Counted from the stretch's first letter, positions 1 through 8,500 are shown. The stretch is 64,000 nt of DNA from Nonomuraea polychroma (GCF_004011505.1 NZ_SAUN01000001.1:11373501-11437500), one strand, 5' to 3'. The notes: generated by a model from the letters alone, not told the origin. A program made the numbers and translations.

Positions 1-1
1 C

Positions 2-1066
2 CGCCTGACCGCCACCACCGGCACGGCCACCCTCGTCACCCAGGAGGGCGCCAGAACGGGGGCGTTCGCGCTGCAGTACTCCAAGCCCGACGACCGCTGG
101 GCCCTGACCCGCACCACCGCCGACGCGGACGGCGCCACGACCGCGCGCGCCCTGTCGGCCGCCGCGCCACGGCTGAACGAGTGGACCCACCTGACCGGCG
201 TCCACGACGCGGCCGCCGGCCAGATCTCGCTGTACGTCAACGGCCACCTGGAGTCCACGGTGGCCTTCACCCAGCCCTGGAACGCCACCGGCCCACTGAC
301 GATCGGCCGCGGCAAGGTCAACGGAGCCGCGGCCGAGTTCTGGCCGGGCGACGTCGACGACGTGCGCGTCTACGGCCGGGCCATGTTCGCCGACGAGGTC
401 GCCGACCTGGTCAACAGCGCCGCCACCCTGGTCGGCCACTGGAAGCTGGACGAGGAGTCCGGCTACTCCGCCGCCGACTCCTCGGGCCGGGCCACGCCTG
501 CCGCGCTGGTGGGCGGCGCCTCGTGGACGGCCGGCTGGCTGGACGGCGCGCTCGCGCTCGACGGCGTCAACGGCGCCGCCGAGGCGGCCAAGCCCGCCGT
601 GTCCACCGGGACCGGGTTCACCGTCGCCCTGTGGACCCAGCTCGACTACCTGCCGTCCGGTGACGCCGCCGCGGCCGCGCAGACCGGCACGCGGGCGGCC
701 GGGTTCCAGCTCGGCTACGACAAGGCCGCGGGGCGGTGGGCGTTCGGGATGGCGGCCGACGACACCGACACGGCGGCACTGGTGCGGACCCGCTCGGACG
801 CGGTCCCCAACCCGCTGGAGTGGACCCACGTGGCCGGCGTGTACGACCCGCTCGCCGGCCAGCTCCGCATCTACGTCAACGGCCGCCTGTCCACCACCAC
901 CGTCACCAGCCATGTCAGCAAATGGAGTGCCATCGGCCCCCTGCACCTGGGCCGCACCAAGTCCGCGGGTGTCCTCACCGGCTACTGGCCGGGAGCCGTC
1001 GACGACGTCCGCACGTACGACGGCGTGCTGAGCCCCGAGCAGATCGCCCAACTAGCAGCCCAGTAA
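2..1066 (+). CDS. LamG domain protein, C-terminal part
   Basis: The frame is open from the first bases, so the gene starts before the window; 354 residues are visible. It holds one and a half LamG-type (concanavalin-like jelly-roll) modules. Both carry the hallmarks EWTH followed by a Gly/Val-rich strand, LYVNG or IYVNG, a GPLTIGR or GPLHLGR strand and a closing AVDDVR. The second module begins near base 436 with GHWKLDE and runs to the stop. Such tandem LamG repeats occur in large secreted or wall-associated actinomycete proteins that bind glycans or act as spacers beside a catalytic domain. No catalytic domain is visible here, so the activity of the whole protein is unknown. The module type is clear. 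Confidence 0.85.
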   Translation, partial: RLTATTGTATLVTQEGARTGAFALQYSKPDDRWALTRTTADADGATTARALSAAAPRLNEWTHLTGVHDAAAGQISLYVNGHLESTVAFTQPWNATGPLTIGRGKVNGAAAEFWPGDVDDVRVYGRAMFADEVADLVNSAATLVGHWKLDEESGYSAADSSGRATPAALVGGASWTAGWLDGALALDGVNGAAEAAKPAVSTGTGFTVALWTQLDYLPSGDAAAAAQTGTRAAGFQLGYDKAAGRWAFGMAADDTDTAALVRTRSDAVPNPLEWTHVAGVYDPLAGQLRIYVNGRLSTTTVTSHVSKWSAIGPLHLGRTKSAGVLTGYWPGAVDDVRTYDGVLSPEQIAQLAAQ

Positions 1067-1174
1067 TTCCCGGCCAGCACCTCCACTGGGAGAGGTTCGA
1101 TGGACCTGCCGAGGGAGTTGGAGCTGCCCGAATCCCGCTGGAACCGACCGCAGCCAACCGACGAACCCGACCTT

Positions 1175-1235
1175 CTCGCTCGTGGCCCCTGTTCGGGCCC
1201 AAAATCGGGCCTCGCTCGCGGCCCCTGTTCGGGCC
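1175..1235 (+). repeat. 25-bp direct repeat before the SDR gene
   Basis: Two copies of a 25-bp unit (1175-1199 and 1211-1235; they start CTCGCTCG and end CTGTTCGGGCC) differ at one base and start 36 bp apart. The second copy overlaps the probable -35 region of the SDR gene; -10 candidates are TAGAAT at 1246-1251 and TATTGT at 1251-1256. The placement suggests a two-site operator, but no regulator gene lies beside it. Confidence 0.55.
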
Positions 1236-1290
1236 AAAGCCAGGTTAGAATATTGTTCGGTTCTGGTGAGGCTACTGAGGAGGCGGCGGC

Positions 1291-2049
1291 GTGGGCGCGT
1301 TCGATCTGAGTGGGAAGCAGGCCCTTGTCACCGGGGCGTCGAAGGGGATCGGGCGGGCCATCGCACTCGCTTACGCCGAGGCGGGCGCCGACGTGGCGCT
1401 GGTGTCCCGGTCCGCCGAGAGCCTCGCCGAGGTCGGCAAGGAGATCGAGGCGCTGGGCAGGCGAGCCGTCGTCATCCCCGCCGACCTCACCGACCGCGAC
1501 GCCGCGGCCGGGGCCGTGGCGGCGGCCGTCGACGGGCTTGGCCACCTCGACATCCTGGTCAACAACGCCGGCGGGTCCAACTTCATGGTGGAGTTCAAGG
1601 ACCTGCGGTTGTCCGGCTGGGACAAGCTCATGCGGCTCAACCTCGACACCGCCATGGTCGTCAGCCACGCGGCCGCTCCCCACCTGCTGGAGCGGGGTGG
1701 GGCGTCGGTCATCAACGTGGCGTCTGTGGCCGCGCTCGGCGCGCCCTTCCTCGCCCCGTACGCCGCCGCCAAGGCGGGGCTGGTGGCGCTCACCAAGACG
1801 CTCGCCGTGGAGTGGGCGCTGGCCGGCGTACGGGTGAACGCCCTGTGCCCCGGCTGGACGGCCACGGAGCTCAACCGCAACCTGTGGGAGGACGAGGCGG
1901 CCGGCGCGGCCACGGTCGGCTCCGTGCCCATGCGGCGCTGGGGGAGCGTGGAGGAGATGGCCCAGCCGGCGGTCTTCCTGGCCAGCGCGGCGTCGGCGTA
2001 CATGACGGGCCAGGTCCTGTTCGTCGACGGCGGCGCCACCGCCATCTGA
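1291..2049 (+). CDS. SDR family oxidoreductase
   Basis: A classical short-chain dehydrogenase/reductase of 252 residues, the usual length. It has the NAD(P)-binding TGASKGIG at residues 14-21, NNAG at 91-94, a conserved Ser on the strand after LLERGG, and the catalytic YAAAK with Tyr157 and Lys161. The C-terminal LFVDGGAT is typical of FabG-like enzymes. It probably interconverts a hydroxyl and a keto group on a small or acyl substrate, which cannot be read from sequence. The GTG start is set by GAGGAGG at 1277-1283. It stands alone between the LamG gene and a hydrolase gene, with a direct-repeat promoter upstream. Confidence 0.9.
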   Translation: MGAFDLSGKQALVTGASKGIGRAIALAYAEAGADVALVSRSAESLAEVGKEIEALGRRAVVIPADLTDRDAAAGAVAAAVDGLGHLDILVNNAGGSNFMVEFKDLRLSGWDKLMRLNLDTAMVVSHAAAPHLLERGGASVINVASVAALGAPFLAPYAAAKAGLVALTKTLAVEWALAGVRVNALCPGWTATELNRNLWEDEAAGAATVGSVPMRRWGSVEEMAQPAVFLASAASAYMTGQVLFVDGGATAI

Positions 2050-2116
2050 CCGCCCCGCACCTGACACCTCCCGTGCCCGGGGCCCCGGCCTTCGGCGCAG
2101 GCGGCCCTGTGCATGT

Positions 2117-2241
2117 GTTCCCGCGTCGGGAACGCCGACTGCGTGCCAGGCGGGGCTGGCCCCGGGCGGCCTTGGGGTGCTCGGTTCTGCACGCCGGGGT
2201 CCTGGTGCGTGGGGAAGCGGTCGGCGATATGGGATATATCG
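2117..2241 (+). promoter_or_regulatory. Hairpin and palindrome between SDR and hydrolase genes
   Basis: The 242-bp gap after the SDR stop has a 7-bp hairpin (GTTCCCG, 3-nt loop, CGGGAAC; 2117-2133), plausibly a weak terminator. It also holds an AT-rich inverted repeat CGATAT/ATATCG (2225-2241) about 50 bp before the hydrolase start. The latter could be an operator. Neither is supported beyond its symmetry. Confidence 0.3.
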
Positions 2242-2291
2242 GCCTAGGACAAGGAGTGCTCGCGGCCGCGAACCCGGCTACCGTGTGATCC

Positions 2292-3077
2292 GTGCAGCTC
2301 TACACGAGATCGGCCGGGACCGGGCTCCCGGTTGTGCTGCTTCACGCGTTCCCCCTGTCGTCGGCCATGTGGCTGGCCCAGCGGGAAGGGCTGGCCAAGG
2401 TCTGCCGGGTCATCACCCCTGACCTGCGCGGTTTCGGCGGTTCGCGGCTGGGCGAGGACGATCCGTCGCTCGACCTCATGGCCGACGACGTCGTCAGGCT
2501 GCTGGACGAGGAGGGCATCGACAGGGCGGTGGTCGGCGGGCTGTCCATGGGCGGCTACGTGACCATGGCGTTCTGCCGGCGGCACCCCGACCGGTTGCTC
2601 GGCGCCATCCTGGCCGACACCAAGGCCGGTCCAGACCCGGCTCCGGCGAGGGAGAACAGGGAGCGCATCGCGCAGGCCGTGTTGTCCGACGGGAGCGACG
2701 TGCTGGTCAGCGATGTGCTGCCGACGCTCATCGGGCCCACGACCAAGGAGCGGCGCGCCATGGTGTTCGGGCGCGTCAAAGGGCTGGTGCAGTCCGCGCC
2801 GCCGGGCGCCGTCGCCTGGGCGCAGCGGGCCATGGCCGCACGGCCCGACTCGTTCGACACGCTCGGCGCGCTCAAGGTGCCACTGCTGATCCTCGTGGGC
2901 GAGGAGGACCAACTGTCCCCGCTCGCCGACGCCGAGGCGATGGCGCAGGCCGTGCCAGGCAGCCGGCTGGAGGTCATCCCGAAGGCCGGTCATCTGAGCG
3001 CGGTGGAGCAGCCGGAGGCGTTCAACGCGGCGGTGGCCGAGTTCCTCAGGACGGAGCTGGGCGGCGTACGGCAGTGA
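2292..3077 (+). CDS. Alpha/beta fold hydrolase
   Basis: A 261-residue alpha/beta hydrolase. LLHAFPL near residue 18 forms the oxyanion region, the nucleophile elbow is GLSMGG with Ser85, the acid is probably Asp in VGEEDQLSP, and the catalytic His is in KAGHLS near residue 237. The family includes esterases, lactonases and dienelactone-type enzymes; the substrate is not predictable. The start is GTG. TACCGT at 2279-2284 sits 7 nt before it with no ribosome binding site, so a leaderless transcript is likely. It converges with the AI-2E permease gene. Confidence 0.85.
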   Translation: MQLYTRSAGTGLPVVLLHAFPLSSAMWLAQREGLAKVCRVITPDLRGFGGSRLGEDDPSLDLMADDVVRLLDEEGIDRAVVGGLSMGGYVTMAFCRRHPDRLLGAILADTKAGPDPAPARENRERIAQAVLSDGSDVLVSDVLPTLIGPTTKERRAMVFGRVKGLVQSAPPGAVAWAQRAMAARPDSFDTLGALKVPLLILVGEEDQLSPLADAEAMAQAVPGSRLEVIPKAGHLSAVEQPEAFNAAVAEFLRTELGGVRQ

Positions 3078-3114
3078 TCGTCAGGCCCGCGGCTGACGAG
3101 CGGCGGGCACGGGA

Positions 3115-4278
3115 TCAGGCCTGCGACTGACGTGGGATGACGACCTCGCGGATGATCAGCGCGATCGCCGCGGCCACCGGGATGGCCAGCAGCGCACCCA
3201 CGATGCCCAGCAACGCGCCGCCGAACAACGCGGCGATCACGGTCACGGCCGGCGTCACGTCCACCGAGCGCTTCATCACCCTCGGGTAGATGAGGTAGTT
3301 CTCGACCTGCTGGTAGACGACGAAGAAGATCGCGCACGCGAGGCCGGCGGGCACCGACTGCAGGAACGCCACGCCGGTCACGAGCACCGCGCCGATCGTC
3401 GCTCCCACCAGCGGGATCAGGTCCGTCAGCGCGACGACCAGGGCGAGCGCGAGCGCGTACCTGACGTCGGCGATGGACAGGAAGATCCACGTCAGCACGC
3501 CCGCGATGATCGAGATCAGCACGTTGCCCGCGACGTAGCCGCCGATCCCGGTGAGGATCTGCTCGCTGATCGCGCCGGTACGGGTCCGGCGCGAGGCCGG
3601 CACGAGCTTGAGCAGGTAGTCCTTGATCGTGTGCAACGAGCCGAGGAAGTAGAGCATGAGGACCAGCAGCGTCACGGTGGTGAACACGCTGTCCAGGACC
3701 ACGAGCCCCGCGCCCATGATGCCGCTGGCCAGTGACGGCCCCAGCGTGCCGGTCACGAACGTCGTGATCTGCGGGATGATCTTGTACTCGGCGTCGAGCT
3801 GCCGCAGCGTCGGATGGTTCTGCAACTCGTTGAGGTATCCGGGCACCGCCGCGACGAATTCCGTCAGCTCCTTGCTCACCGGCGGCACCACCGCCAGCCC
3901 GAACAGCGCGAACGCCACGATGACGCCGGCGAACACGATCGAGATCGCGCCCCGCCTGGCCACGCCCTTGCGCTGCAACGCCTCGACGGCCGGGTTGAGG
4001 CCGACGGCCAGGAACATCGCCACCACGACGAGGATGATCGTGCTCAGCGAGTTGACGACCATCTGCCCGATCGCGATCGCCGTCAGGACTCCGAGCCCGC
4101 CGACCAGCCCGAACAGGAACGGGCCGCGTGCCAGGGGCTTGCCGGGGATCCCGTACGGTTGCCCGCCGGGGCCCTCCTGGCTCTCCGTGGTCTCCTGAGG
4201 GGCGTTCTCCGCCTGGGGAGCCTCTTCGTCCTCGCGTGCTTCCTTCTCGGTGACCGCGGGCTCGGCTTCTGTGGACAA
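3115..4278 (-). CDS. AI-2E family transporter (PerM-like)
   Basis: An integral membrane protein of the AI-2E/PerM permease family, about 387 residues with roughly eight membrane segments. After a charged Glu-rich N-terminus (about 60 residues) come a paired hydrophobic region (INSLSTIILVVVAMFLAVGL-type), a central soluble loop, and the conserved LTDLIPLVGATIGAV followed by FFVVYQQVENYLIYPRVM. Family members have been linked to autoinducer-2 export or ion/proton antiport; the substrate is unknown here. I chose the TTG at 4278 because CTGGGGG precedes it by about 6 nt; a TTG at 4332 would add 18 residues but lacks a binding site. Confidence 0.85.
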   Translation of the reverse strand: MSTEAEPAVTEKEAREDEEAPQAENAPQETTESQEGPGGQPYGIPGKPLARGPFLFGLVGGLGVLTAIAIGQMVVNSLSTIILVVVAMFLAVGLNPAVEALQRKGVARRGAISIVFAGVIVAFALFGLAVVPPVSKELTEFVAAVPGYLNELQNHPTLRQLDAEYKIIPQITTFVTGTLGPSLASGIMGAGLVVLDSVFTTVTLLVLMLYFLGSLHTIKDYLLKLVPASRRTRTGAISEQILTGIGGYVAGNVLISIIAGVLTWIFLSIADVRYALALALVVALTDLIPLVGATIGAVLVTGVAFLQSVPAGLACAIFFVVYQQVENYLIYPRVMKRSVDVTPAVTVIAALFGGALLGIVGALLAIPVAAAIALIIREVVIPRQSQA

Positions 4279-4330
4279 CGAAACCCCCAGAGATACGGGT
4301 ACGGAACCGGCAACAAGGACAAGCGGCGAC

Positions 4331-4371
4331 AAAGAGAGAGCCTAGCGACCCATGGGATCGCCAGGCTCTTT
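4331..4371 (-). terminator. Intrinsic terminator after the coiled-coil gene
   Basis: An inverted repeat with arms AGAGCCT-n-GCGA and TCGC-n-AGGCTCT (4337-4348 and about 4357-4369) has one mismatch and a loop rich in C and G. It lies between the stop of the minus-strand coiled-coil gene and the start of the AI-2E gene, so the two are probably separate transcripts. Confidence 0.6.
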
Positions 4372-4405
4372 CCCAGCCGTCATTCAGCCCCCGTGAAGTG
4401 GATGT

Positions 4406-5725
4406 CTACTCCTGCCACCACTCCGCGTCGTCCTCGGACTTGGCCTCGGCCTTGGGAGCCGGAGCCGGTGCCGGTGCCGGCGCCGGAGCGGGGGCCGGGG
4501 CCTCGACCACGGGAGCGGAAGCGGGCGCGGCGATCGCGGGCTTGGGCGGTGCCGCGGCGACCGCGGGCTCCGGCTCCATGCCCGGCAGGGCCGCCCCACC
4601 GAGCAGCTGGCGCAGCTGCGCCAGGTGGCTGGTGATGCTGTCGCGCTGGCGGGTGAGCTCGTCGACCTGGCGCTGCATCGCCGTACGGGTGCGGTCGGCC
4701 TCGGTCTTCGCCTCGGTGACGATGGTCTCGGCGCTCGACTTGGCCTCGGCCACTATGGTCTCGGCGTTCTTGCGGGCGTTGGCGACCAGCTGCTTGGCGT
4801 GCAGGTCGGCCTCGCGGCGGGTCTGCTCGGCCTGCTGGGTCGCCTTCGTGGCCCGCGACTCGGCCGTGGCGGCACGCTGCTCGGCCTCGGCGACCAGCTT
4901 CTGCGTGTGCGCCTGGGCGGTGGCGTGGCGCTCTGCCTCCTGGCGCTCGGCCTCCTCGCGGCGGGCGGCGAGCTGGATCTCGAACTCCGCCTCGTCCTGC
5001 GCCCGCTTGGCCTCCGACTCCTCCAGCACCCGCTGAGCCTGCGCGCGCATCTCGTCGGCCTGCCGCTTGGCGGTGGTGAGGACCTCGTCGCGCTCGCGCT
5101 TGGTGGAGGCCCGCAGCTGGGCGACCTCGCGCTCGGTGGTCGTGCGGAGCTTGGCGATCTCCCGCTCGGCGTCGGCCCGCTTCTCCGCCACCTCGTGGTC
5201 GGCCGTGGCCCGAAGCTTGGCGGCCTCGCGCTCGGTGGTGTTGGTCAGCTCGTCGGCCTCACGGCGGGCGGTCGAGCGGATCTCCTCGGCCTCCCGCTCG
5301 GCGGCGGTGCGCATCTCGTCGGTCTCGCGCGTGGCCTGGGCGCGCTTCTCGGCGACCTCGGCCTCGGCGGCGGCACGCAGGTCGGCCGCCTCCACCTTGG
5401 CGGCGGCCTTGATCTCGTTGGCCTCGGACCTGGCGGCCTGCACCAGCTCCGTGGCCTGTTCCTCGGCCAGCCTGAGCAGCTGCTCGATGCGGGCGCCGAG
5501 ACCGGAGTAGGTGGGACGCTCCTGCTCCTGAAGCTGACGCTGGGAGTCGGACAGATCGCGCTGCAGGCTGGCGAGTTGCTCGCGGGCCTGGCGCAGCTCG
5601 TGGTCGAGTGTCTTGAGATGATCGTGGACCTGATGCCGGTCGTAACCACGAAGGACCACGTCGAATTCGCGTGCTGGGGCGTCTTCGAAGAAGTTGTTGA
5701 GCTGGGCGTCGATGTCGGACTGCAT
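4406..5725 (-). CDS. DivIVA-domain coiled-coil protein (Scy/FilP-like)
   Basis: About 439 residues, almost all predicted coiled coil. The N-terminal segment FDVVLRGYDRHQVHDHL (residues about 20-36) is the DivIVA/Wag31 signature, and a long Ala/Glu/Arg-rich heptad region with many AEREA/TEREV units runs to about residue 370. The tail is an Ala-Pro repeat followed by acidic DDAEWWQE. Such proteins (often misnamed cellulose-binding proteins) act in actinomycete polar growth as cytoskeletal scaffolds with DivIVA. I use the ATG at 5725, giving an N-terminus that leads straight into the DivIVA motif; starts at 5785 or 5839 would add unconserved basic sequence. Confidence 0.85.
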   Translation of the reverse strand: MQSDIDAQLNNFFEDAPAREFDVVLRGYDRHQVHDHLKTLDHELRQAREQLASLQRDLSDSQRQLQEQERPTYSGLGARIEQLLRLAEEQATELVQAARSEANEIKAAAKVEAADLRAAAEAEVAEKRAQATRETDEMRTAAEREAEEIRSTARREADELTNTTEREAAKLRATADHEVAEKRADAEREIAKLRTTTEREVAQLRASTKRERDEVLTTAKRQADEMRAQAQRVLEESEAKRAQDEAEFEIQLAARREEAERQEAERHATAQAHTQKLVAEAEQRAATAESRATKATQQAEQTRREADLHAKQLVANARKNAETIVAEAKSSAETIVTEAKTEADRTRTAMQRQVDELTRQRDSITSHLAQLRQLLGGAALPGMEPEPAVAAAPPKPAIAAPASAPVVEAPAPAPAPAPAPAPAPKAEAKSEDDAEWWQE

Positions 5726-5917
5726 GGAGGCTCGATCCTGGGTTGTCGAGACGGCTACACGGGCCGGACGGGGGGTTCGGGGCATCCGATCCAAGGAACC
5801 TGTGCCTCGCGGCAGGCTCCATGTCCGGTGGAAGGTCAAGCGTACTCCGCTGGTGCTGCCTGCGAAGCCCCGTCCAACTTTCTGCGTGACTAGTTACATA
5901 TGAACGTTTTTCTGCGA

Positions 5918-6343
5918 TTAATGGGGCTTGGCCGCCTGGACCAACTCCGTCAGCATGCCCCCCACATCCTTGGGATGCAGGAAGGCGATCTGCGAGCCCA
6001 TCGAGCCGTGCCTGGGACGCTCGTCCAGCAGCCTCACACCCTTCTCGTGGATCTTACCCATGGTTTCCGTGACGTCACGTACACCGAAAGCAACATGATG
6101 GACTCCCTCGCCCCGCTTGGCGAGGAATTTCCCTACAGGCGAGTCTTCGGAGAGGGGCTCCAGGAGCTGAATGTAGGAGCCCCCGCCTTCGCCGTCGGCG
6201 ATGTGCAGCATGGCCTCCTTCACCCCCTGCTCCTCGTTCACCTCCCTGGCCACGACGGTCAGTTCGAATGTCTCGGAGAAGAACGCGATCTTCTCCTCCA
6301 GGTCGCGGCACGCGATCCCGATGTGGTCGATCCGCATGAACAT
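5918..6343 (-). CDS. mce: Methylmalonyl-CoA epimerase
   Basis: A 141-residue glyoxalase-fold protein. It has the family features RIDHIGIACRDLEE at the N-terminus (metal-ligand His), QLLEPL, GEGVHHVAFGV with a second His, and the closing FLHPKDVGGMLTELVQ. It interconverts (2S)- and (2R)-methylmalonyl-CoA in propionyl-CoA catabolism, feeding methylmalonyl-CoA mutase or polyketide extender pools. It is divergent from the acetyl-CoA acetyltransferase gene across 86 bp, a pairing common in actinomycetes that links acyl-CoA pathways. GGAGG lies about 10 nt before the ATG at 6343; a second ATG two codons on is possible. Confidence 0.95.
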   Translation of the reverse strand: MFMRIDHIGIACRDLEEKIAFFSETFELTVVAREVNEEQGVKEAMLHIADGEGGGSYIQLLEPLSEDSPVGKFLAKRGEGVHHVAFGVRDVTETMGKIHEKGVRLLDERPRHGSMGSQIAFLHPKDVGGMLTELVQAAKPH

Positions 6344-6429
6344 GTGTGGTCCACCTCCATAGCCGTCGCCGTCCTACTCATGGGTATCGTGTCAAAGAAG
6401 CCGACGCGCGAGCACTGGAGGCCGTTGTC

Positions 6430-7617
6430 ATGTCCCGTTCCGTCATCGTGGCCGGAGCTCGCACCCCTATCGGGAAGCTCCTCGGCGCCCTGTCCGGCCA
6501 GTCGGCCGTCGAGCTGGGCGGCATCGCCATCAAGGCCGCTCTGGAGCGGGCGGCAGTGGCGCCGGAGGCCGTCGAGTACGTCATCATGGGCCAGGTCCTC
6601 CAGGCCGGCGCCGGCCAGATCCCCTCGCGCCAGGCCGCCGTCAAAGCGGGCATCCCGATGACCGTGCCGTCGATCACGATCAACAAGGTCTGCCTGTCGG
6701 GGCTGGACGCGATCGCCCTGGCCGACCAGCTCATCCGGGCGGGCGAGTTCGACATCGTGGTGGCCGGTGGCATGGAGTCCATGACCAACGCCCCTCACCT
6801 GCTGCCGGGGCTGCGCAAGGGCGTCAAGTACGGCGGTTCCGACGTGATCGACTCGATGGCCCACGACGGCCTGTTCTGCGCGTTCGACCAGTGCGCGATG
6901 GGCGAGTCGACCGAGCGTTACAACGCCAGGCTCGGCATCGGCCGCGAGGAGCAGGACGCCCTGTCGGCGCGCTCCCATCAGCTCGCCGCCGCCGCGATCA
7001 AGAACGGCCTCTTCGACGACGAGATCGTCCCGGTGGAGATCCCGCAGCGGCGCGGGGAGCCCGTGGTCGTCAAGGAGGACGAGGGCGTCCGCGGGGACAC
7101 GACGGTGGAGACGCTGGCCAAGCTCCGCCCGGCCTTCGCCGCCGACGGCACGATCACGGCGGGCTCGGCCTCCCAGATCTCCGACGGCGCCTGCGCGGTG
7201 GTCGTCATGTCCAAGTCGAAGGCGGAGGAGCTCGGCCTCGAGTGGCTGGCGGAGATCGGCAGGCACGGCAACGTGGCGGGACCGGACGCCTCACTCCAGT
7301 CCCAGCCGGCGAACGCCATCAAGCAGGCCATGGCCAAGCAGGGCGTGACGGCCGACGACCTGGACCTGGTCGAGATCAACGAGGCGTTCGCGAGCGTGGT
7401 CCTGCAGTCGGCCAAGGAGCTGGGCGTGCCGTTGGACAAGATCAACGTCAACGGCGGCGGCATAGCCCTGGGTCACCCGATCGGCGCGTCGGGCGCGAGG
7501 ATCGTGCTGACGCTGGCGTACGAGCTGAAGCGCAGGGGCGGCGGCCTGGGCGCGGCGGGTCTGTGCGGCGGCGGCGGCCAGGGCGACGCCCTTCTCATCG
7601 CCGTCCCCAAGTCTTAG
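6430..7617 (+). CDS. Acetyl-CoA C-acetyltransferase (thiolase)
   Basis: A 395-residue thiolase of normal length. The acyl-accepting Cys is in INKVCLSG (Cys88), the second His is in GGGIALGHPIGASGAR, and the C-terminal Cys is in GLCGGGGQGDA. NEAFA near residue 315 is the third signature. It condenses two acetyl-CoA to acetoacetyl-CoA or cleaves 3-ketoacyl-CoA; sequence cannot separate biosynthetic from degradative use. The ATG at 6430 follows CTGGAGG (6414-6420). A -10 candidate TATCGT lies at 6385-6390. Confidence 0.95.
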   Translation: MSRSVIVAGARTPIGKLLGALSGQSAVELGGIAIKAALERAAVAPEAVEYVIMGQVLQAGAGQIPSRQAAVKAGIPMTVPSITINKVCLSGLDAIALADQLIRAGEFDIVVAGGMESMTNAPHLLPGLRKGVKYGGSDVIDSMAHDGLFCAFDQCAMGESTERYNARLGIGREEQDALSARSHQLAAAAIKNGLFDDEIVPVEIPQRRGEPVVVKEDEGVRGDTTVETLAKLRPAFAADGTITAGSASQISDGACAVVVMSKSKAEELGLEWLAEIGRHGNVAGPDASLQSQPANAIKQAMAKQGVTADDLDLVEINEAFASVVLQSAKELGVPLDKINVNGGGIALGHPIGASGARIVLTLAYELKRRGGGLGAAGLCGGGGQGDALLIAVPKS

Positions 7618-7663
7618 CCTTCCGGCCCGTTCGGGGTCGCGCTGGTGTGGCGCGACCTCGGTG

Positions 7664-7704
7664 ATGTAAAAGATTATAGACACGATGTCCGCGCTGCTTT
7701 ACAT
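7664..7704 (+). promoter_or_regulatory. Promoter and operator of the membrane-protein/XRE pair
   Basis: A 7-bp inverted repeat, ATGTAAA (7664-7670) and TTTACAT (7698-7704), brackets a -10-like GATTAT (7672-7677) that ends 7 nt before the ATG at 7685. That spacing predicts a transcript starting at the ATG. Operator arms on both sides of the transcription start suggest autorepression, most simply by the XRE protein encoded in the same operon. Confidence 0.55.
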
Positions 7705-8140
7705 TCGGGACATGGCATCCGAAGAGAAACGCGCGTGGATCATGGTGGTGGTCTCGGTCTGCGCTTACGGGGCATACCTCGCGGTCGTCCTCGGCAGGGC
7801 GGGCACCATCCCCCTCACTGAGGTGCCGTACGTGGCGCCCCTGCTGTGGAGCATCGGCGGGGCGTGCCTGGCCTCGATCGTGTTGTTCATCGCGGTCAGC
7901 ATGGCCTCGCCCGCCGACATCGGTAAGAAGGACCAGCGCGACCGCGAGATCCACCGCTACGGCGAGTACACCGGCCAGTCGTTCCTCGTCGCCGGGGCGA
8001 TCGCCGCGATGATCATGGCGATGCTCGAGTGGGACCACTTCTGGATCGCCAACACGCTCTACCTGGCGTTCGTCCTCTCGGCCGTCCTCGGCTCGACACT
8101 CAAGATCATCGCCTACCGCCGAGGGCTGCCGTCATGGTGA
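7685..8140 (+). CDS. Small four-helix membrane protein paired with an XRE regulator
   Basis: A 151-residue protein with four likely membrane helices: WIMVVVSVCAYGAYLAVVL, LWSIGGACLASIVLFIAVSM, FLVAGAIAAMIMAML and a last helix near LYLAFVLSAVLG. A charged cytoplasmic stretch GKKDQRDREIHRYGEYTG lies between helices two and three. The arrangement with a downstream 75-residue XRE protein is widespread in Gram-positives, usually as a DUF2178-like membrane protein. The role is unknown; some such pairs respond to membrane or peptide stress. The ATG at 7685 fits a leaderless transcript; an internal ATG at 7712 is the alternative. It overlaps the next gene by 7 bp. Confidence 0.8.
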   Translation: MSALLYIRDMASEEKRAWIMVVVSVCAYGAYLAVVLGRAGTIPLTEVPYVAPLLWSIGGACLASIVLFIAVSMASPADIGKKDQRDREIHRYGEYTGQSFLVAGAIAAMIMAMLEWDHFWIANTLYLAFVLSAVLGSTLKIIAYRRGLPSW

Positions 8141-8361
8141 AGTCCACGAAGGTCACGAACTCGATCCGGGCCCTGCGGTTCGCGCACGGCGAGATGACTC
8201 AGGCGGAGCTGGCCGACCGCGTCGGCGTGACCAGGCAGACCATCATCGCCATCGAACAGGGCCGTTACTCGCCCTCCTTGGAGATGGCGTTCCAGATCGC
8301 GCGGGTGTTCGGCGTCCCGATCGACGACGTGTTCCAGTACCCCCAGCAGGAGAAGTCATGA
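8134..8361 (+). CDS. XRE family transcriptional regulator
   Basis: A 75-residue protein that is little more than one lambda Cro/CI-type helix-turn-helix: MTQAELADRVGVTRQTIIAIEQGRYSPSLEMAFQIARVF spans residues about 21-60 (given here as adjoining short motifs: MTQAELADRVGVTRQ and TIIAIEQGRYSPS). The ending IDDVFQYPQ is typical of the minimal XRE regulators encoded beside small membrane proteins. It probably represses its own operon through the inverted repeat at 7664-7704. ATG at 8134 follows GAGGG at 8121-8125 and overlaps the membrane-protein stop, so the two are translationally coupled. Confidence 0.9.
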   Translation: MVKSTKVTNSIRALRFAHGEMTQAELADRVGVTRQTIIAIEQGRYSPSLEMAFQIARVFGVPIDDVFQYPQQEKS

Positions 8362-8405
8362 AGGCGATCCCCCGGGTCGGCGCCGGCGGGCGCGTGGTGA
8401 CGTAG
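8358..8405 (+). CDS. 15-codon coupled reading frame (possible remnant)
   Basis: An ATG overlaps the stop of the XRE gene (ATGA) and is preceded by an ideal AGGAG six bases away, yet the frame closes after 15 codons (MKAIPRVGAGGRVVT). The signals are those of a third operon gene. Either the gene has been lost and only its start survives, or a micropeptide is made. The sequence continues straight into terminator hairpins. Confidence 0.35.
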   Translation: MKAIPRVGAGGRVVT

Positions 8406-8420
8406 CCCGGACAGCGCGAT

Positions 8421-8450
8421 GCCCCGGTCCAACCAGGAATGGACCGGGGC
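8421..8450. terminator. Terminator hairpin after the XRE operon
   Basis: GCCCCGGTCC (8421-8430) and GGACCGGGGC (8441-8450) form a perfect 10-bp stem with a 10-nt loop, just after the operon. There is no T-run, as is usual in high-GC actinomycetes. Confidence 0.65.
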
Positions 8451-8500
8451 TCCGTAACGCGTGCTCGACGCCGTCGAGCGCCCCCTTACGGGGGTTGTTC

